This document shows, in pieces, positions 22,501 through 31,500 of a stretch of 64,000 nt of DNA. The translations under genes and the position numbers were made by a program. The notes under the pieces were generated by a model, which saw only the letters and a program-made list of their open reading frames with translations, searched no databases and was not told where the DNA came from. Origin of the DNA: Dallia pectoralis (lineage: Eukaryota > Chordata > Actinopteri > Esociformes > Umbridae); assembly GCA_029465975.1 (NCBI GenBank), contig CM055755.1, forward strand, positions 3,421,909 to 3,485,908, given 5' to 3'. Every line of letters starts with the position of its first letter. Position 1 is the stretch's first letter.

Positions 22501-24750
22501 CCCGGTCCCTCCCCCCTCAGCCGCAGCCTCGGGCGCTTCAACACGTACGACCAGGCCGCCTTCAACCCCCACCTGTTCGGCGAGGGGCTGCGGCCCTCTG
22601 GGGTGGCGGCGGGCTACAACCTCTATCTCCAGGGCACCTCCCTCAACGTGCCGGGCATAGAGGCGTATCAAGGCGGGGTGGTGGGCGGAGCCGGGGGCGG
22701 CGGCTACGGGACTCCCTCGGCCCTGCAGCAGGCTCTGCTGTCCCCCACCCCGCTGGAGTACCGGGCCCAGCAGCACGTCACCCCGACCCTGCAGGGTCTC
22801 CTGTCCCCCCGTCACTCCTTAACGGGCCACGCCGACCCCCGCCTGCCCCCCCAGGATCTGGCCGCGCTGCTGAAGAGGCAGAGTCCCAGGGCCGTGCCCA
22901 ATGCCACCCCCAGCGTGCCCCAGGACTTTGGGGAGATGCTGCTGCTGCGACAGCTTGGCCAGGGGGAGCCTCTGGAGCCCAGGGGCCAGCCGGGGGCCCC
23001 GCACCCCTACCACCACCTCCTGCAGATCAGGCCCACGGATGCCCACCCGCCCATACTGCCGCACTCGGAGAGCATGGAGGAGGATGACCAGCCGGCCGCT
23101 TACCCGGAGGGCCTCCTGGTCAAAGCCCGGGGCTCCGGGGACGGCCATGAGCTCCTGGGGCCCCCCCGGGGAGGAACGCCCCCGTACAACTCCCCCACCC
23201 ACAGACACACCTACGGGAGGGGCGCCGCGACAACCAGAGGTGAGGCCCTGCCCTTTCACTAATTTTCTGGGTGGGAACTTGGGTACAGAATTGTGACGTC
23301 ATTGGCCAGAAAAGGAAAAAATGGGCCATATTTGGGGCTGTGTCCTTTTTCACTCGTGTCTGGTGGAAATTGGACATTTGCAGACTATACATCAGACTAC
23401 ACATAGCTGGTCGAGTGGGAAACTGAGGCGGATGGCCCCATAGATCTGGTATTAACCCCCTCCCTCCTTTCTCGGTCTAGACAACGAGCACGTCGATTGC
23501 CGGAACCACGGACAGCAGGTGATGGAGCAGGGCGTGGCCGATCACAACGGAGCAGGTGCCTACCCTGCCAGGGGCCCCCAGGGGGACGGCTATCGGCCCC
23601 GAGGTCAGCTACAGCGTCACCATACCATCCAGACCTGTGACGATGCCTATGTAAGTCAGGATTGGAGAGGGAGATTGCATAGACCCCAGGCTTATTTACC
23701 TGCTGGTATCTAACCTCTGTATAGGGCAAGCTAGACATGCTGGTATCTAACCTCTTTATAGGGCAAGCTAGACCTGCTGGTATCTAACCTCTTTATAGGG
23801 CAAGCTAGACCTGCTGGTATCTAACCTCTTTATAGGGCAAGCTAGACCTGCTGGTATCTAACCTCTTTATAGGGCAAGCTAGACCTGCTGGTATCTAACC
23901 TCTTTATAGGGCAAGCTAGACTGGCTGGTATCTAACCTCTGTATAGGAAAAGCTAGACCTGCTGGTATCTAACCTCTGTATAGGGCAAGCTAGACCTGCT
24001 GGTATCTAACCTCTTTATAGGGCAAGCTAGACCTGCTGGTATCTAACCTCTTTATAGGGCAAGCTAGACCTGCTGGTATCTAACCTCTGTATAGGGCAAG
24101 CTAGACCTGCTGGTATCTAACCTCTGTATAGGGCAAGCTAGACCTGCTGGTATCTAACCTCTTTATAGGGCAAGCTAGACCTGCTGGTATCTAACCTCTG
24201 TATAGGGCAAGCTAGACCTGCTGGTATCTAACCTCTTTATAGGGCAAGCTAGACCTGCTGGTATCTAACCTCTGTATAGGTCAAGATAGACCTGCTGGTA
24301 TCTAACCTCTTTATAGGGCAAGCAGTTTTCAATGAATCTGTGTGTATGTGCTTAGCGTCTGTCTCTCTCTCTCTCTCTCTCTCTGCGTCTTCAGGACCAG
24401 GCTGAACCCATGTCCGGGATGAGCCTATTGGCCGGTAAGGCCCTGAGCTCCGCCCGCATGTCTGACATCCTCAGCCAATCGTCTCTGACCGGAAGCCAGC
24501 AGCTTCAGCAGCGGGAGGCATCAGGTGAGGGCAGAGCCCACACACACGCCGGTGCAGAGCCTATGACCCGGAGACGAGTTCTGGTTACTGATCGGCCGTG
24601 TGCTTACGTGTGTGTTTCTCCCCTGCAGCGTGTGGCGTGGAGGAGGAGCTTCTAGCGGCGTCCTGCTACCCATCATCCTGCACCAGTGACATGCTGTTGA
24701 CCTACAAACCCCCCGACCTGCAGTACAGCATGGAGCAGGCGGGGGTCTAA
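1179..24750 (+). CDS. sik3: Salt-inducible kinase 3 (complete gene, 24 coding exons)
   Basis: Serine/threonine kinase of the AMPK-related family, activated by LKB1. Known SIK substrates include CRTC coactivators and class IIa HDACs. Exons: 1179-1469, 7757-7873, 8141-8204, 8856-9017, 9648-9772, 10181-10304, 10533-10651, 11431-11541, 11643-11777, 14319-14396, 14800-14909, 15026-15182, 15309-15458, 15581-15654, 16171-16305, 18046-18187, 19396-19515, 19702-19760, 20144-20247, 20348-20627, 22521-23239, 23481-23650, 24395-24524, 24629-24750. All junctions are GT/AG and phases match, giving 1265 aa (1220 without exon 15). Order: Ala/Pro-rich N-terminus, kinase domain about 71-320, UBA-like domain about 352-396, three 14-3-3-type sites, long Gln/Pro-rich tail ending SMEQAGV as in vertebrate SIK3. 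The start at 1179 was chosen for its Kozak context (AAGATGG) and the MAA start typical of SIK3; an in-frame ATG at 1104 would add 25 residues. Nearly every intron carries a minisatellite. Confidence 0.97.
2298..2322. repeat. (TA)n microsatellite, sik3 intron 1
   Basis: Pure alternating AT run of about 24 bp in intron 1. Another GT-rich run lies at about 2851-2885. The rest of intron 1 (1470-7756) is unremarkable apart from the repeats listed separately. Confidence 0.85.
3948..4022. repeat. Two-copy tandem duplication, sik3 intron 1
   Basis: The segment TGAATGTGGGGTGCAGGCTA with its tail (TAGAGAGTTTGGTTCTGGG) is present twice in direct tandem, period about 40 bp. Confidence 0.8.
4362..4520 (+). 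mobile_element. tRNA-derived SINE remnant
   Basis: Contains an A-box-like TAGCTCAGTTAGCAGAGC at about 4371, and a B box, GGTTCGATTCC, about 4416-4426, as in a tRNA promoter. Downstream GCTCCGGAAAAGAGC resembles the conserved 'gataagagcgtctgc' core seen in fish tRNA-SINEs. There is no intact cloverleaf, so it is a SINE and not a tRNA gene. Confidence 0.7.
4769..4800. repeat. (CA)n microsatellite
   Basis: Uninterrupted CA run of about 30 bp in sik3 intron 1. Confidence 0.9.
5022..5200. repeat. 40-bp minisatellite, about 4 copies
   Basis: Unit includes AATGTCTCCCATGTCATTGA plus GATGTACCCTACGTCCTC. Copies are near-identical, then decay at the right end. In sik3 intron 1. Confidence 0.9.
5790..5994. 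repeat. 20-bp minisatellite, about 10 copies
   Basis: Unit CTGCGTGAGGGGCACGTGGT. The first copies carry CCTGTGGT or diverged forms, and the later ones are identical. Each homogeneous unit holds CACGTG, an E-box core. In sik3 intron 1. Confidence 0.93.
7757..10651 (+). CDS. sik3: sik3 exons 2-7: catalytic kinase core
   Basis: Exon 2 has VAIK with catalytic Lys101. Exon 3 has the hinge region. Exon 4 has HRDLKAEN (Asp194 is the catalytic base). Exon 5 has DFG (212-214), then LLKTWCGSPPYAAPE, in which Thr227 is the LKB1 activation-loop site. Exon 6 has SLGVVLYVLVCGALPFDG, and exon 7 completes the C-lobe. All catalytic residues are present, so an active kinase is expected. Intron 4 (9018-9647) is largely a 35-bp repeat array that starts at the donor. 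Confidence 0.96.
9018..9540. repeat. 35-bp minisatellite at the intron 4 donor, about 14 copies
   Basis: The unit is TGGCACGGTGTGGTTCAGTG plus TGGGGGTTTATTGTA. The array begins at the exon 4 splice donor (GTATGG at 9018), and nearly every unit repeats GTATGGCACGG or GTATGACACGG. A few units are shortened. Open frames across it are products of the repeat, not genes. Confidence 0.93.
10706..10782. repeat. 23-bp tandem repeat with TTAGGG-like core
   Basis: About 3.5 copies of CGGTTAGGGTTACTTACCCG. The core resembles telomeric TTAGGG but is embedded in a longer unit. sik3 intron 7. Confidence 0.85.
10846..11410. repeat. 22-bp pyrimidine-rich minisatellite before exon 8
   Basis: About 25 copies of TGTGTGTCTCTTCCTTCCTC. 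It ends about 20 bp before the exon 8 acceptor at 11430, forming an unusually long polypyrimidine zone with no internal AG over most of its length. Because it can be read through in three frames it gives long Cys/Leu/Ser-rich open frames that are not genes. Confidence 0.93.
11431..11777 (+). CDS. sik3: sik3 exons 8-9: UBA-like domain
   Basis: Exon 8 (11431-11541) and exon 9 (11643-11777) encode about residues 335-416. NEQVLMAMSEMGLD followed by DHYSAIYSLLADR fits the ubiquitin-associated-like domain that follows the kinase domain in AMPK-related kinases and supports LKB1 activation. The intron between them is only 101 bp. Exon 8 is preceded by a roughly 560-bp pyrimidine-rich array. Confidence 0.9.
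11778..14318. other. sik3 intron 9, no exon seen
   Basis: 2.5 kb intron. Apart from the 34-bp array (12323-12680), a four-copy 18-bp repeat of GTTTGTTGCTAACTTGTTTG type (13327-13396) and a pyrimidine tract before exon 10, I see no exon or mobile element. Confidence 0.5.
12323..12680. repeat. 34-bp minisatellite, about 10 copies
   Basis: Unit CGTGTTGGGCTGCTGTGAGG plus TGGTCTTCACTCAC. Copies are almost identical, with a CACTC/CGCTC variant. sik3 intron 9. Confidence 0.93.
14630..14790. repeat. Interrupted 23-bp repeat
   Basis: About five copies of CTGTGTCTGTCCTGTGTGAC with variable spacers, in intron 10 just before the exon 11 acceptor. Confidence 0.75.
14800..14909 (+). CDS. sik3: sik3 exon 11: first 14-3-3/PKA-type site
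   Basis: Encodes PDGNMALDSDDAEEPSPEA and then RYLSMRRHTVGVPDP. The RRHTVGV segment (Thr472 here) corresponds to a known cAMP/PKA-dependent 14-3-3 site of SIK3. Spliced phase 2 into exon 12 (15026-15182). Confidence 0.9.
15309..15458 (+). CDS. sik3: sik3 exon 13: second 14-3-3/PKA-type site
   Basis: Fifty codons containing LLQPPTLQLLNGMGPLGRRA and Ser-Asp-Gly-Gly. The RRASDGG site (Ser555 here) is the main PKA-regulated SIK site in the family. Flanked by clear AG/GT signals. Confidence 0.92.
16171..16305 (+). CDS. sik3: sik3 exon 15: probable cassette exon
   Basis: 135 nt, phase 2 on both sides, so inclusion or skipping keeps the frame. It begins RYLANRSKRHT, which matches the optional segment of long vertebrate SIK3 isoforms as I recall it. 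The remainder (about MHVPMSTAHGGEP onward) is less conserved. The joining codon is CG/AG plus G (Arg) with or without the exon. Confidence 0.75.
16321..16460. repeat. (CAGA)n-rich microsatellite
   Basis: GACAGACAGACAGG motifs interspersed with CTGACTCTGTAAGAGA, about 140 bp, directly after exon 15. Confidence 0.8.
16571..16893. repeat. 44-bp minisatellite, about 7 copies
   Basis: Unit CTAGACTGGCACAGATGACC plus ACAATATGCTGTTAGTGATCCAGG. Copies differ at a few sites. sik3 intron 15. Confidence 0.92.
16965..17035 (+). mobile_element. SINE 3'-tail fragment
   Basis: TTGCAAATGACAATTTGTTC, then GGCCTACCTGGTTACATAAAGGT. The same tail type occurs on the - strand at 59700-59745. It matches the common fish SINE tail as I recall it. 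No head is visible. Confidence 0.55.
18046..18187 (+). CDS. sik3: sik3 exon 16: third 14-3-3/PKA-type site
   Basis: Encodes SSYKDCNTLHLPMERFSPV, then RRFSDGA. RRFSDG (Ser674 in the form with exon 15) is the third conserved phospho-site controlling 14-3-3 binding and localisation. It is followed by KAQLENSSLIRQLKQ, the start of a Gln-rich helical segment. Confidence 0.92.
19396..24750 (+). CDS. sik3: sik3 exons 17-24: Gln/Pro-rich C-terminal half
   Basis: Exon 17 is Gln-rich (ECEQLQKMYASPQDERLLEH). Exon 19 has LRIQPSSPPP. Exon 20 has VTIQVQ and GKQLSADNAETH. The large exon 21 (719 nt) has ALQQALLSPTPLEY and LQGLLSPRHSLTGH. Exon 22 has LQRHHTIQTCDDAY. Exon 23 has GMSLLAGKALSSARMSD. Exon 24 ends MEQAGV and stop. 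These islands are conserved through SIK3. The tail is largely disordered and carries further phosphorylation sites in the family. The exon 17 end is duplicated in its intron, and exon 22 is followed by a 37-bp array. Confidence 0.93.
19516..19640 (+). repeat. Partial duplication of sik3 exon 17 end plus donor, with CA repeat
   Basis: A roughly 60-bp copy of the exon 17 end and its splice donor (original 19468-19527) recurs at 19572-19631, separated by an uninterrupted CA run (about 19522-19574). One base differs inside the coding part (CAC to AAC). The copy has its own CAG/GTCACT donor but no acceptor with a pyrimidine tract. Confidence 0.88.
20931..21895. repeat. 20-bp minisatellite, about 48 copies
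   Basis: Unit GTTCTGTATACCAGGGAACA, with GGCATA/GCCATA/TATG and CAGG/CGGG variants grouped in blocks. The middle block (21241-21420) is all GTTCGGCATACCGGGGAACA or GTTCGCCATA types. The unit length leaves all frames open on both strands. sik3 intron 20. Confidence 0.95.
22157..22253. mobile_element. Short inverted-repeat element (MITE-like)
   Basis: Left end CAGGGGTATTCAACTTAGAT and right end ATCTGAATACCCCTG are inverted copies, about 95 bp apart, with no coding capacity. The flanks carry a direct repeat TGTTGTATTTCTATACCACC at about 22086 and 22260. sik3 intron 20. Confidence 0.65.
23700..24325. repeat. 37-bp minisatellite, about 17 copies
   Basis: Unit CTGCTGGTATCTAACCTCTT plus TATAGGGCAAGCTAGAC. 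The TTTATA/TGTATA variant is scattered. Fills most of sik3 intron 22, followed by a CT run before exon 23. Confidence 0.94.
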
Positions 24751-27700
24751 CTCTGGTACGTGCCGGTTCAGCGCTCCGTTTGTGACACCCCAACGGCAGC
24801 CTTTTTGGACTGAAACTAACCGTTGCCGTTGCTCGACTCGTTGTTAGGGACGCGGTTTCGAGCTGTTGTGTCCGACAGGTGGGGATTGACTCCGTCTCTT
24901 TCTGTTCCAGGTGGGGCTCCTGGCTGTAGAGGTCCCAATAAGCCACCTGAGTTACGCAGCGTCACGCCAAACCGCCGCAGCCTGTCTGAAGGGGGATGGG
25001 GGGGCTGTCTGTCAGTTCCGGGGCCTGGGGGGGAAGACCAGGACGGGACGGGTGGGAAGATTGACCGGGGGAGGGGAGGGAGTCCAATGCCGGCGTCCTG
25101 TTCTGCACAGTCATCCAGCAAGCTCTGCCGCCATTGGCTCTCTGTTCGGGCTCTTCCCTCTGATTGGATAGTTTGGGCTCTGCCTTCCCCCGTTCTGTTC
25201 ATTCTTCCCACTCCCTCATGTCCCGCCCCGCCCTTCTGCTCCCCCTTATCCCCCCACCCCCCATGTTAAACGTTGCCACAGCATCTTAGTCGTGCGCCAC
25301 AATGTCCAAGGCAAAAACATAGATAAAGTCAACATAAAAACACATACACACACACACACACAGCCGCAAACCCAAAGTATTCACACCAAGTCTGTGTGCG
25401 GGGATGAGGTTCTGTCCGCTCCTCCCTCCCCCTCTGCTGCGTTCAGTGGACCATTCCGGAGCGGGCCGGAATCTCTGAGCGTAGGAGGGCATCTCTGGAC
25501 AACCCATTCCATTGGGCTTGCATGTTTGGGTCAGGCTCCGAGGTGCTCGAGACAAAAAAAACATGGAGCTCAGCGAAATCGCGATGGCCAGGACAACCAG
25601 CTCTCATTTTATCCTTTTTATTTTACTGTTGTTATTTTTCTTAATTTTATTTTATTCATTTTTACGGCTTAATGTTCATCTAGAAATTATGGTCATTATT
25701 GTTACAATTTCTGGTTTTTGTAAAATACGTTTTATTGCTATCATTATAATGAATATTATTATTAAAGGAAAACAATGTTCTGTGTTGCAATGAAGACAAG
25801 GTTTTTGTTTTGATTACTTAGGTAATTCTGCACTTTCGGTTCAAGCAATCTTTTATTCTTCTGTCTGTTCACGCTCATCCTATTTTTACCTTCTTGTAGT
25901 CTCTGTTTGCCTATATTTTATGCCGTGTCGTTTTTCTCTGCCCCCGTTCTTCATTCCAACCCTTCATCTTTTCCTGCTCCCTGACACTCTGTTGCCCCCT
26001 TGTGTGTGGCATTGTGGGTAGATTTGAGGCATTCTTTTACTTCCTTCCCTCTACAGCAATGCCATGTAAAGACCGCAATTGCAATTCATGTATCAAATTG
26101 TTTGGTTTCGGAAGGTGTGGGGGAGGCTTTTTATATTATTATTATTTGTAATTTTGGATGTCATTAGATATCTTTTGTTTTCTCTGAATATTGAGATTCT
26201 TTTAGCCAAAAGAGGACAGGGAGAGAAGAGTCTCTTCAATTGTCGTTTAAAAAAAAGATTGTTCTTATTGTTTTATTATAGAGACACTTGAAAATGAGAG
26301 AATTATTTTATTTTTCATCATTTCAAATCATCAATGTCATCGTTGTTGTCATTTGTTGTCGTTGTGTGTTTTCCCTCGGGATTGTGAGTCGCTGCTCAGA
26401 CTGCTAATTAAAACAGAAAGGGAACTGTATTAAAGCTGACATATCATCACTGGCATTGTAAGACATTCAGAGGCAGAGATGGACAGATTCCCCTCTCTCT
26501 CCCCCCTCCACTCCCTCTCGTCCGCCCTGTCAGGCTGCCACTCTGTACTTGTGCCCACCCTCCCCACCCCCGTTTTATCTTTTTCTTGCTCCAGCCAGCG
26601 AGGTGGACAGATGGGGGACATCACCTTTTATCCCTCGATCCCAGTCCTGGAGGTCTGATAGAGGATTTGATCATCCGTCGTTTAAAATGAGAAAAATCTG
26701 GAACTGACCAGAGTGGCTGCTTGATGTTTGGTCCCAGCCCAGTATGAGAAGTAGAGCTGTTTAGCTCCTCCCCCTCCACACGTCTGCAGGACTCCCAGTG
26801 CATCATGGTCTAACGAGGGACTGTGTGTTGCTGACCAGTGACCTCCGCCTGTTTCTCCTCTTTCGTGTCTTTCTGTCTGATTGTCGGTAACAAGCTATCT
26901 GCTCAGCACCAGTATGTTATGTTCCCTTTTCCTTTGTCGTTTAATTTGTCATTTTTTTTTTTCTTTCTTGGAGTACAAAAATACTAAAGTGCAACGACGA
27001 CGATTAAAAAGAGTACCAACCAAACTGAGATGAATTAAATAAATATATATAAATAAATAATTTAAAAAGAAAACGTGCTTCGGGTGAAATGTAAGAATGA
27101 TGTAATGGAGGAATAAGGAGTCTTGTGATACTACGCTTGTCTCGATGTTTTAATGTCATACTGCTCGTATGAAATACATCAAGTCCCCCTGTTTCAGAGC
27201 AGACTGAACGGATGGACACATTTGCATTGAAATTCAGACTGTTCACTGAAGAAGTTAATCTTGTGCAATATGATATTATGTTTTCCTACAATTTACCAAT
27301 CTGGGAAATATGAGATTGTGTTCCCCCAAAACCACAGTAGGTCCCTGTCCTTACAACCATACCGAGTTCCTTTTGTATTTGTGACCAACGCTTACATTTG
27401 AAAGGGGCCTAAAACACATCAAACGTATCAAAGGATGTAAGGGCTGGTGCAACTGGCGTGAAATCACCAGTCAGTCGTTGCAGTTGACAGTCGGGAGATT
27501 TCCACACGGTTACGTCACTCAGCTGACGTAGTTGTTGACCTCGTTGCGTCAAAAGGGCCTCTGGTATCCTGAAGTGACGTTGATGACGTTTTGTTGGTGA
27601 CTGCCGTCGTTGTCTTCCGAGGTTTTAGATGTATTAAGCTAAATCAACTGGCCAATCAGAAGTCTAGTATATGCCTTTCTGTTGTTTGGGAATGCCCACG

Positions 27701-27802
27701 TTATCCCAACACCAAAAACTGCTTTTAAGTTATTATTTCCGATTAACTATTTATGTCACTCATATTGTAATAATATAATTAAAAAGAGTTTTGTAAAATA
27801 AA
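24751..27802 (+). other. sik3: Probable sik3 3' UTR
   Basis: No coding sequence resembles a gene here. AT-rich blocks (25600-25790, 26080-26350) alternate with GC-rich ones. Candidate polyadenylation signals include ATTAAA at 26429-26434 and AATAAA at 27797-27802; the latter was used as the end. A GTACGT donor-like site (24757) and a TTCTGTTCCAG acceptor-like site (24900-24910) could mark a 3' UTR intron. Confidence 0.45.
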
Positions 27803-27867
27803 CTATTCGCCCCCTGACATATAAGATCACTGTTAGCGGATGGGGAGAATGTACCTGATTAATATAT

Positions 27868-28052
27868 TGATCTGCAGTATCCCTCACAGCATCAGCACCC
27901 TGTGATCAGCATCTAGGCTCTGATTGGATCTGATATTGATCTGCAGTATCCCTCACAGCATCAGCACCCTGATCTGCATCTAGGCTCTGATTGGATCGGA
28001 TATTGATCTGCAGTATCCCTCACAGCATCAGCACCCTGTGATCAGCATCTCT
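27868..28052. repeat. Three-copy tandem duplication, about 70 bp
   Basis: GATCTGCAGTATCCCTCACA plus GCATCAGCACCCTG occurs three times with small indels, between sik3 and tmem25. Confidence 0.9.
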
Positions 28053-28329
28053 TATTTTTACCGGCTTGTGGCTCTGCACTGCGGTGACTCGTCAGGCCGC
28101 AGCATCCGAGCACAGACCGGTGAATCTCTGTGGTATATCCGGGGTGGGCGGGCCGGGATCGGATGATGCTCAAGGTTTATGGAAAAGCGGATATAATCCG
28201 CATCCTGTTCTTACCGACACCGTGTCCCTCCTCATCCACACCTCCCATTATTCTCCCTGATTGGCTCCTCTGGTACTAGTTCCTTAATTACAGATGATAT
28301 TTATCCCCCTACATTCACGACTGTGTGGC

Positions 28330-28473
28330 GACATCACGACTGCCTCCTGCGTCAGCCGCAAAACGCACCCGGCTGCAGACCGGGGATCGCGTGCGTGCGT
28401 TTTCTGCGCGTGTGGTTGAGTGAGCCAGCCGATTGAGCAGCCGCCTCTAGTCTATTCTGCTGGCCTGCCCAAC
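28330..28473 (+). promoter_or_regulatory. tmem25: Putative tmem25 promoter / 5' UTR
   Basis: CpG-rich patch (CGCGTGCGTGCGTTTTCTGC region) just before the first candidate tmem25 start codon. No TATA box is evident. Assigned by composition and position only. Confidence 0.4.
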
Positions 28474-28536
28474 ATGCATGGAGGGGTAGCGGGCAGAGTT
28501 ATTATCCCACCGCCATCTGCAGATTGTGCCAATAAG
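28474..28536 (+). CDS. tmem25: tmem25 candidate first coding exon
   Basis: ATG with A at -3, 21 codons (MHGGVAGRVIIPPPSADCAN plus K), then AAG/GTAACA donor in phase 0, compatible with the 34500 exon. Placed in CpG-rich DNA. Alternatives are in-frame ATGs at 34434 or 34476 directly before the signal-peptide exon, which would make this exon untranslated or unrelated. Confidence 0.4.
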
Positions 28537-31500
28537 GTAACACACTGTGCGTGCGTGTGTGTGTATGTGACCGTTGTGCTACAATATATGTGTCGGTGTT
28601 CATCTGCTGGTTGGTGTCATGCACTTCTGCTGGTGCGTGCGTGGGTGCGTGTGTTTTGATACTGCTGCACGCACTCCCTCTTAGATTCATGTTGCGTGTT
28701 GATTTCGATTTTGGGTCGAGTCCGGTTTGGGGTCCCTTATTTGCACCGAATCTCCCTTCTGCGTCACAGCTCCTGTTATGATGACGACCTATATGCGTCT
28801 GCCGATGACAGATCAGGACGCGATATACATGATGCTATTCACACAAAGCCCACGGAGTAACGTGTAGATTCCGTGTTTTAATCTGATATATTTGTTATGA
28901 ATGACCGCTCATTGATCTGAGATGTTTATTGTACGACCAGATCCACACAGATTTTGTGCCACACCACTTTAACAACCATGGAATTATCGAAGACCCTTGG
29001 AGGAATTCAGAATCCCAGAAACTTTTAGTACCTGCTCAATGTATTGGAGTATTTGGGGATTCAGGAAAATAAATCTGGAGATCCTCCAACCGCAGGGTCT
29101 ATTTGTGAGTAGTGTGAACCCTTCAGTTTTTACATCTAGGTTGGTACGTTACAGACCTATTGTAAAAAAAATATAATTATTATTTTCCTCATAATCTACA
29201 CACTTTAACCCCTATTGACCAAATAGTTGCTCCAAAAAAAATCACAGCCTTCGAAAATGTGTTGTGACCTATTCACAACAAAAAATATAGTTTTTGTCAG
29301 TGCTGACTTTGGACACCACTTGTATCAAAGGCCAACACACAAAGACGTATACCTTGGTATGAGGAAAACAAACCCAGGACCCTGGACAATTGAGAGAAAA
29401 AGAGTGCTAAAAGCTGATGACTGAACTACGTCTGGAGAAAACCTATGGATGCCATCGCCTCGGAATGTCTGCTTCCAACTGTTAAACGTGGCGGGGGATC
29501 TGCAATGGCACGGCAGCCATCTTGTGGGAGTCATTAGGTGAAACGATTGATTTGCGGGGTCGTATAACTGCCAAGGAGTATAAGGACATTTTTACAGGAC
29601 CAGATGCATTTTCTGGTTCCAACACTATTCTTTGATGACTGATATCAACTGTGGTTTTATCAACAACAGGATGATATTAAGAGTCTTCCACGGGCCTCCA
29701 CAATCACCAGATATGAATGTGATTGACCCTTTATGGGAGGTTCTGGAGCCCAGTAGATGTTCACCTTGTTCATCCCTCAAAAGGACTGAAAGCGTATCTT
29801 TTTTGAAGAGTGGTTCGAAATCCCACGCGCATAGTTCAGGACTTGTAAGACTGGAGCTGTTTTGAAGGCAAAGGTTGGCCCCGCTCTGTGTGTCTGTGAT
29901 TCATATTTAGTTAGTTGCTTCTGTTTTTTTGGTCCGTCCAGTGTATGTGTGCCAGTGTCTCGCTTGTTATTGGTTTATTAAGCTACCAGCACAGTTTACG
30001 GAAAGCTACACAGTAAAAACGTGTCCAGAGTTCATCCTGTGTTCACCTCCTCTTCTCTGTCTGTGAGTGATTTATCTCCCCTATTTCATCCTGTGTTCAC
30101 CTCCTCTTCTCTGTCTGTGAGTGATTTCTCTCCCCTAATTCATCCTGTGTTCACCTCCTCTTCTCTGTCTGTGAGTGATTTCTCTCCCCTAATTCATCCT
30201 GTGTTCACCTCCTCTTCTCTGTCTGTGAGTGATTTCTCTCCCCTATTTCATCCTGTGTTCACCTCCTCTTCTCTGTCTGTGAGTGATTTATCTCCCCTAT
30301 TTCATCCTGTGTTCACCTCCTCTTCTCTGTCTGTGAGTGATTTCTCTCCCCTAATTCATCCTGTGTTCACCTCCTCTTCTCTGTCTGTGAGTGATTTATC
30401 TCCCCTAATTCATCCTGTGTTCACCTCCTCTTCTCTGTCTGTGAGTGATTTCTCTCCCCTAATTCATCCTGTGTTCACCTCCTCTTCTCTGTCTGTGAGT
30501 GATTTCTCTCCCCTAATTCATCCTGTGTTCACCTCCTCTTCTCTGTCTGTGAGTGATTTCTCTCCCCTAATTCATCCTGTGTTCACCTCCTCTTCTCTGT
30601 CTGTGAGTGATTTATCTCCCCTATTTCATCCTGTGTTCACCTCCTCTTCTCTGTCTGTGAGTGATTTCTCTCCCCTAATTCATCCTGTGTTCACCTCCTC
30701 TTCTCTGTCTGTGAGTGATTTCTCTCCCTAATTCATCCTGTGTTCACCTCCTCTTCTCTGTCTGTGAGTGATTTCTCTCCCCTAATTCATCCTGTGTTCA
30801 CCTCCTCTTCTCTGTCTGTGAGTGATTTCTCTCCCCTAATTCATCCTGTGTTCACCTCCTCTTCTCTGTCTGTGAGTGATTTCTCTCCCCTAATTCATCC
30901 TGTGTTCACCTCCTCTTCTCTGTCTGTGAGTGATTTCTCTCCCCTAATTCATCCTGTGTTCACCTCCTCTTCTCTGTCTGTGAGTGATTTCTCTCCCCTA
31001 ATTCATCCTGTGTTCACCTCCTCTTCTCTGTCTGTGAGTGATTTATCTCCCCTAATTCATCCTGTGTTCACCTCCTCTTCTCTGTCTGTGAGTGATTTCT
31101 CTCCCCTAATTCATCCTGTGTTCACCTCCTCTTCTCTGTCTGTGAGTGATTTCTCTCCCTAATTCATCCTGTGTTCACCTCCTCTTCTCTGTCTGATTTC
31201 TCTCCCCTAATTCATCCTGTGATTTCTCTCTGTCCCCTATTCATCCTGTGTTCACCTCCTCTTCTCTGTCTGTGAGTGTTCATCCTGTGTTCACCTCCTC
31301 TTCTCTGTCTGTGAGTGATTTATCTCCCTAATTCATCCTGTGTTCACCTCCTCTTCTCTGTCTGTGAGTGATTTCTCTCCCCTAATTCATCCTGTGTTCA
31401 CCTCCTCTTCTCTGTCTGTGAGTGATTTCTCTCCCTAATTCATCCTGTGTTCACCTCCTCTTCTCTGTCTGTGAGTGATTTCTCTCCCTAATTCATCCTG

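Noticed and set aside
23700..24325. CRISPR-like regular direct repeats
   Set aside because: The 37-bp units are head-to-tail with no unique spacers, in a vertebrate intron; an ordinary minisatellite.
29227..29890. Host gene with a DDE-like motif
   Set aside because: Broken frames and the Tc1 block order mark a dead transposon.
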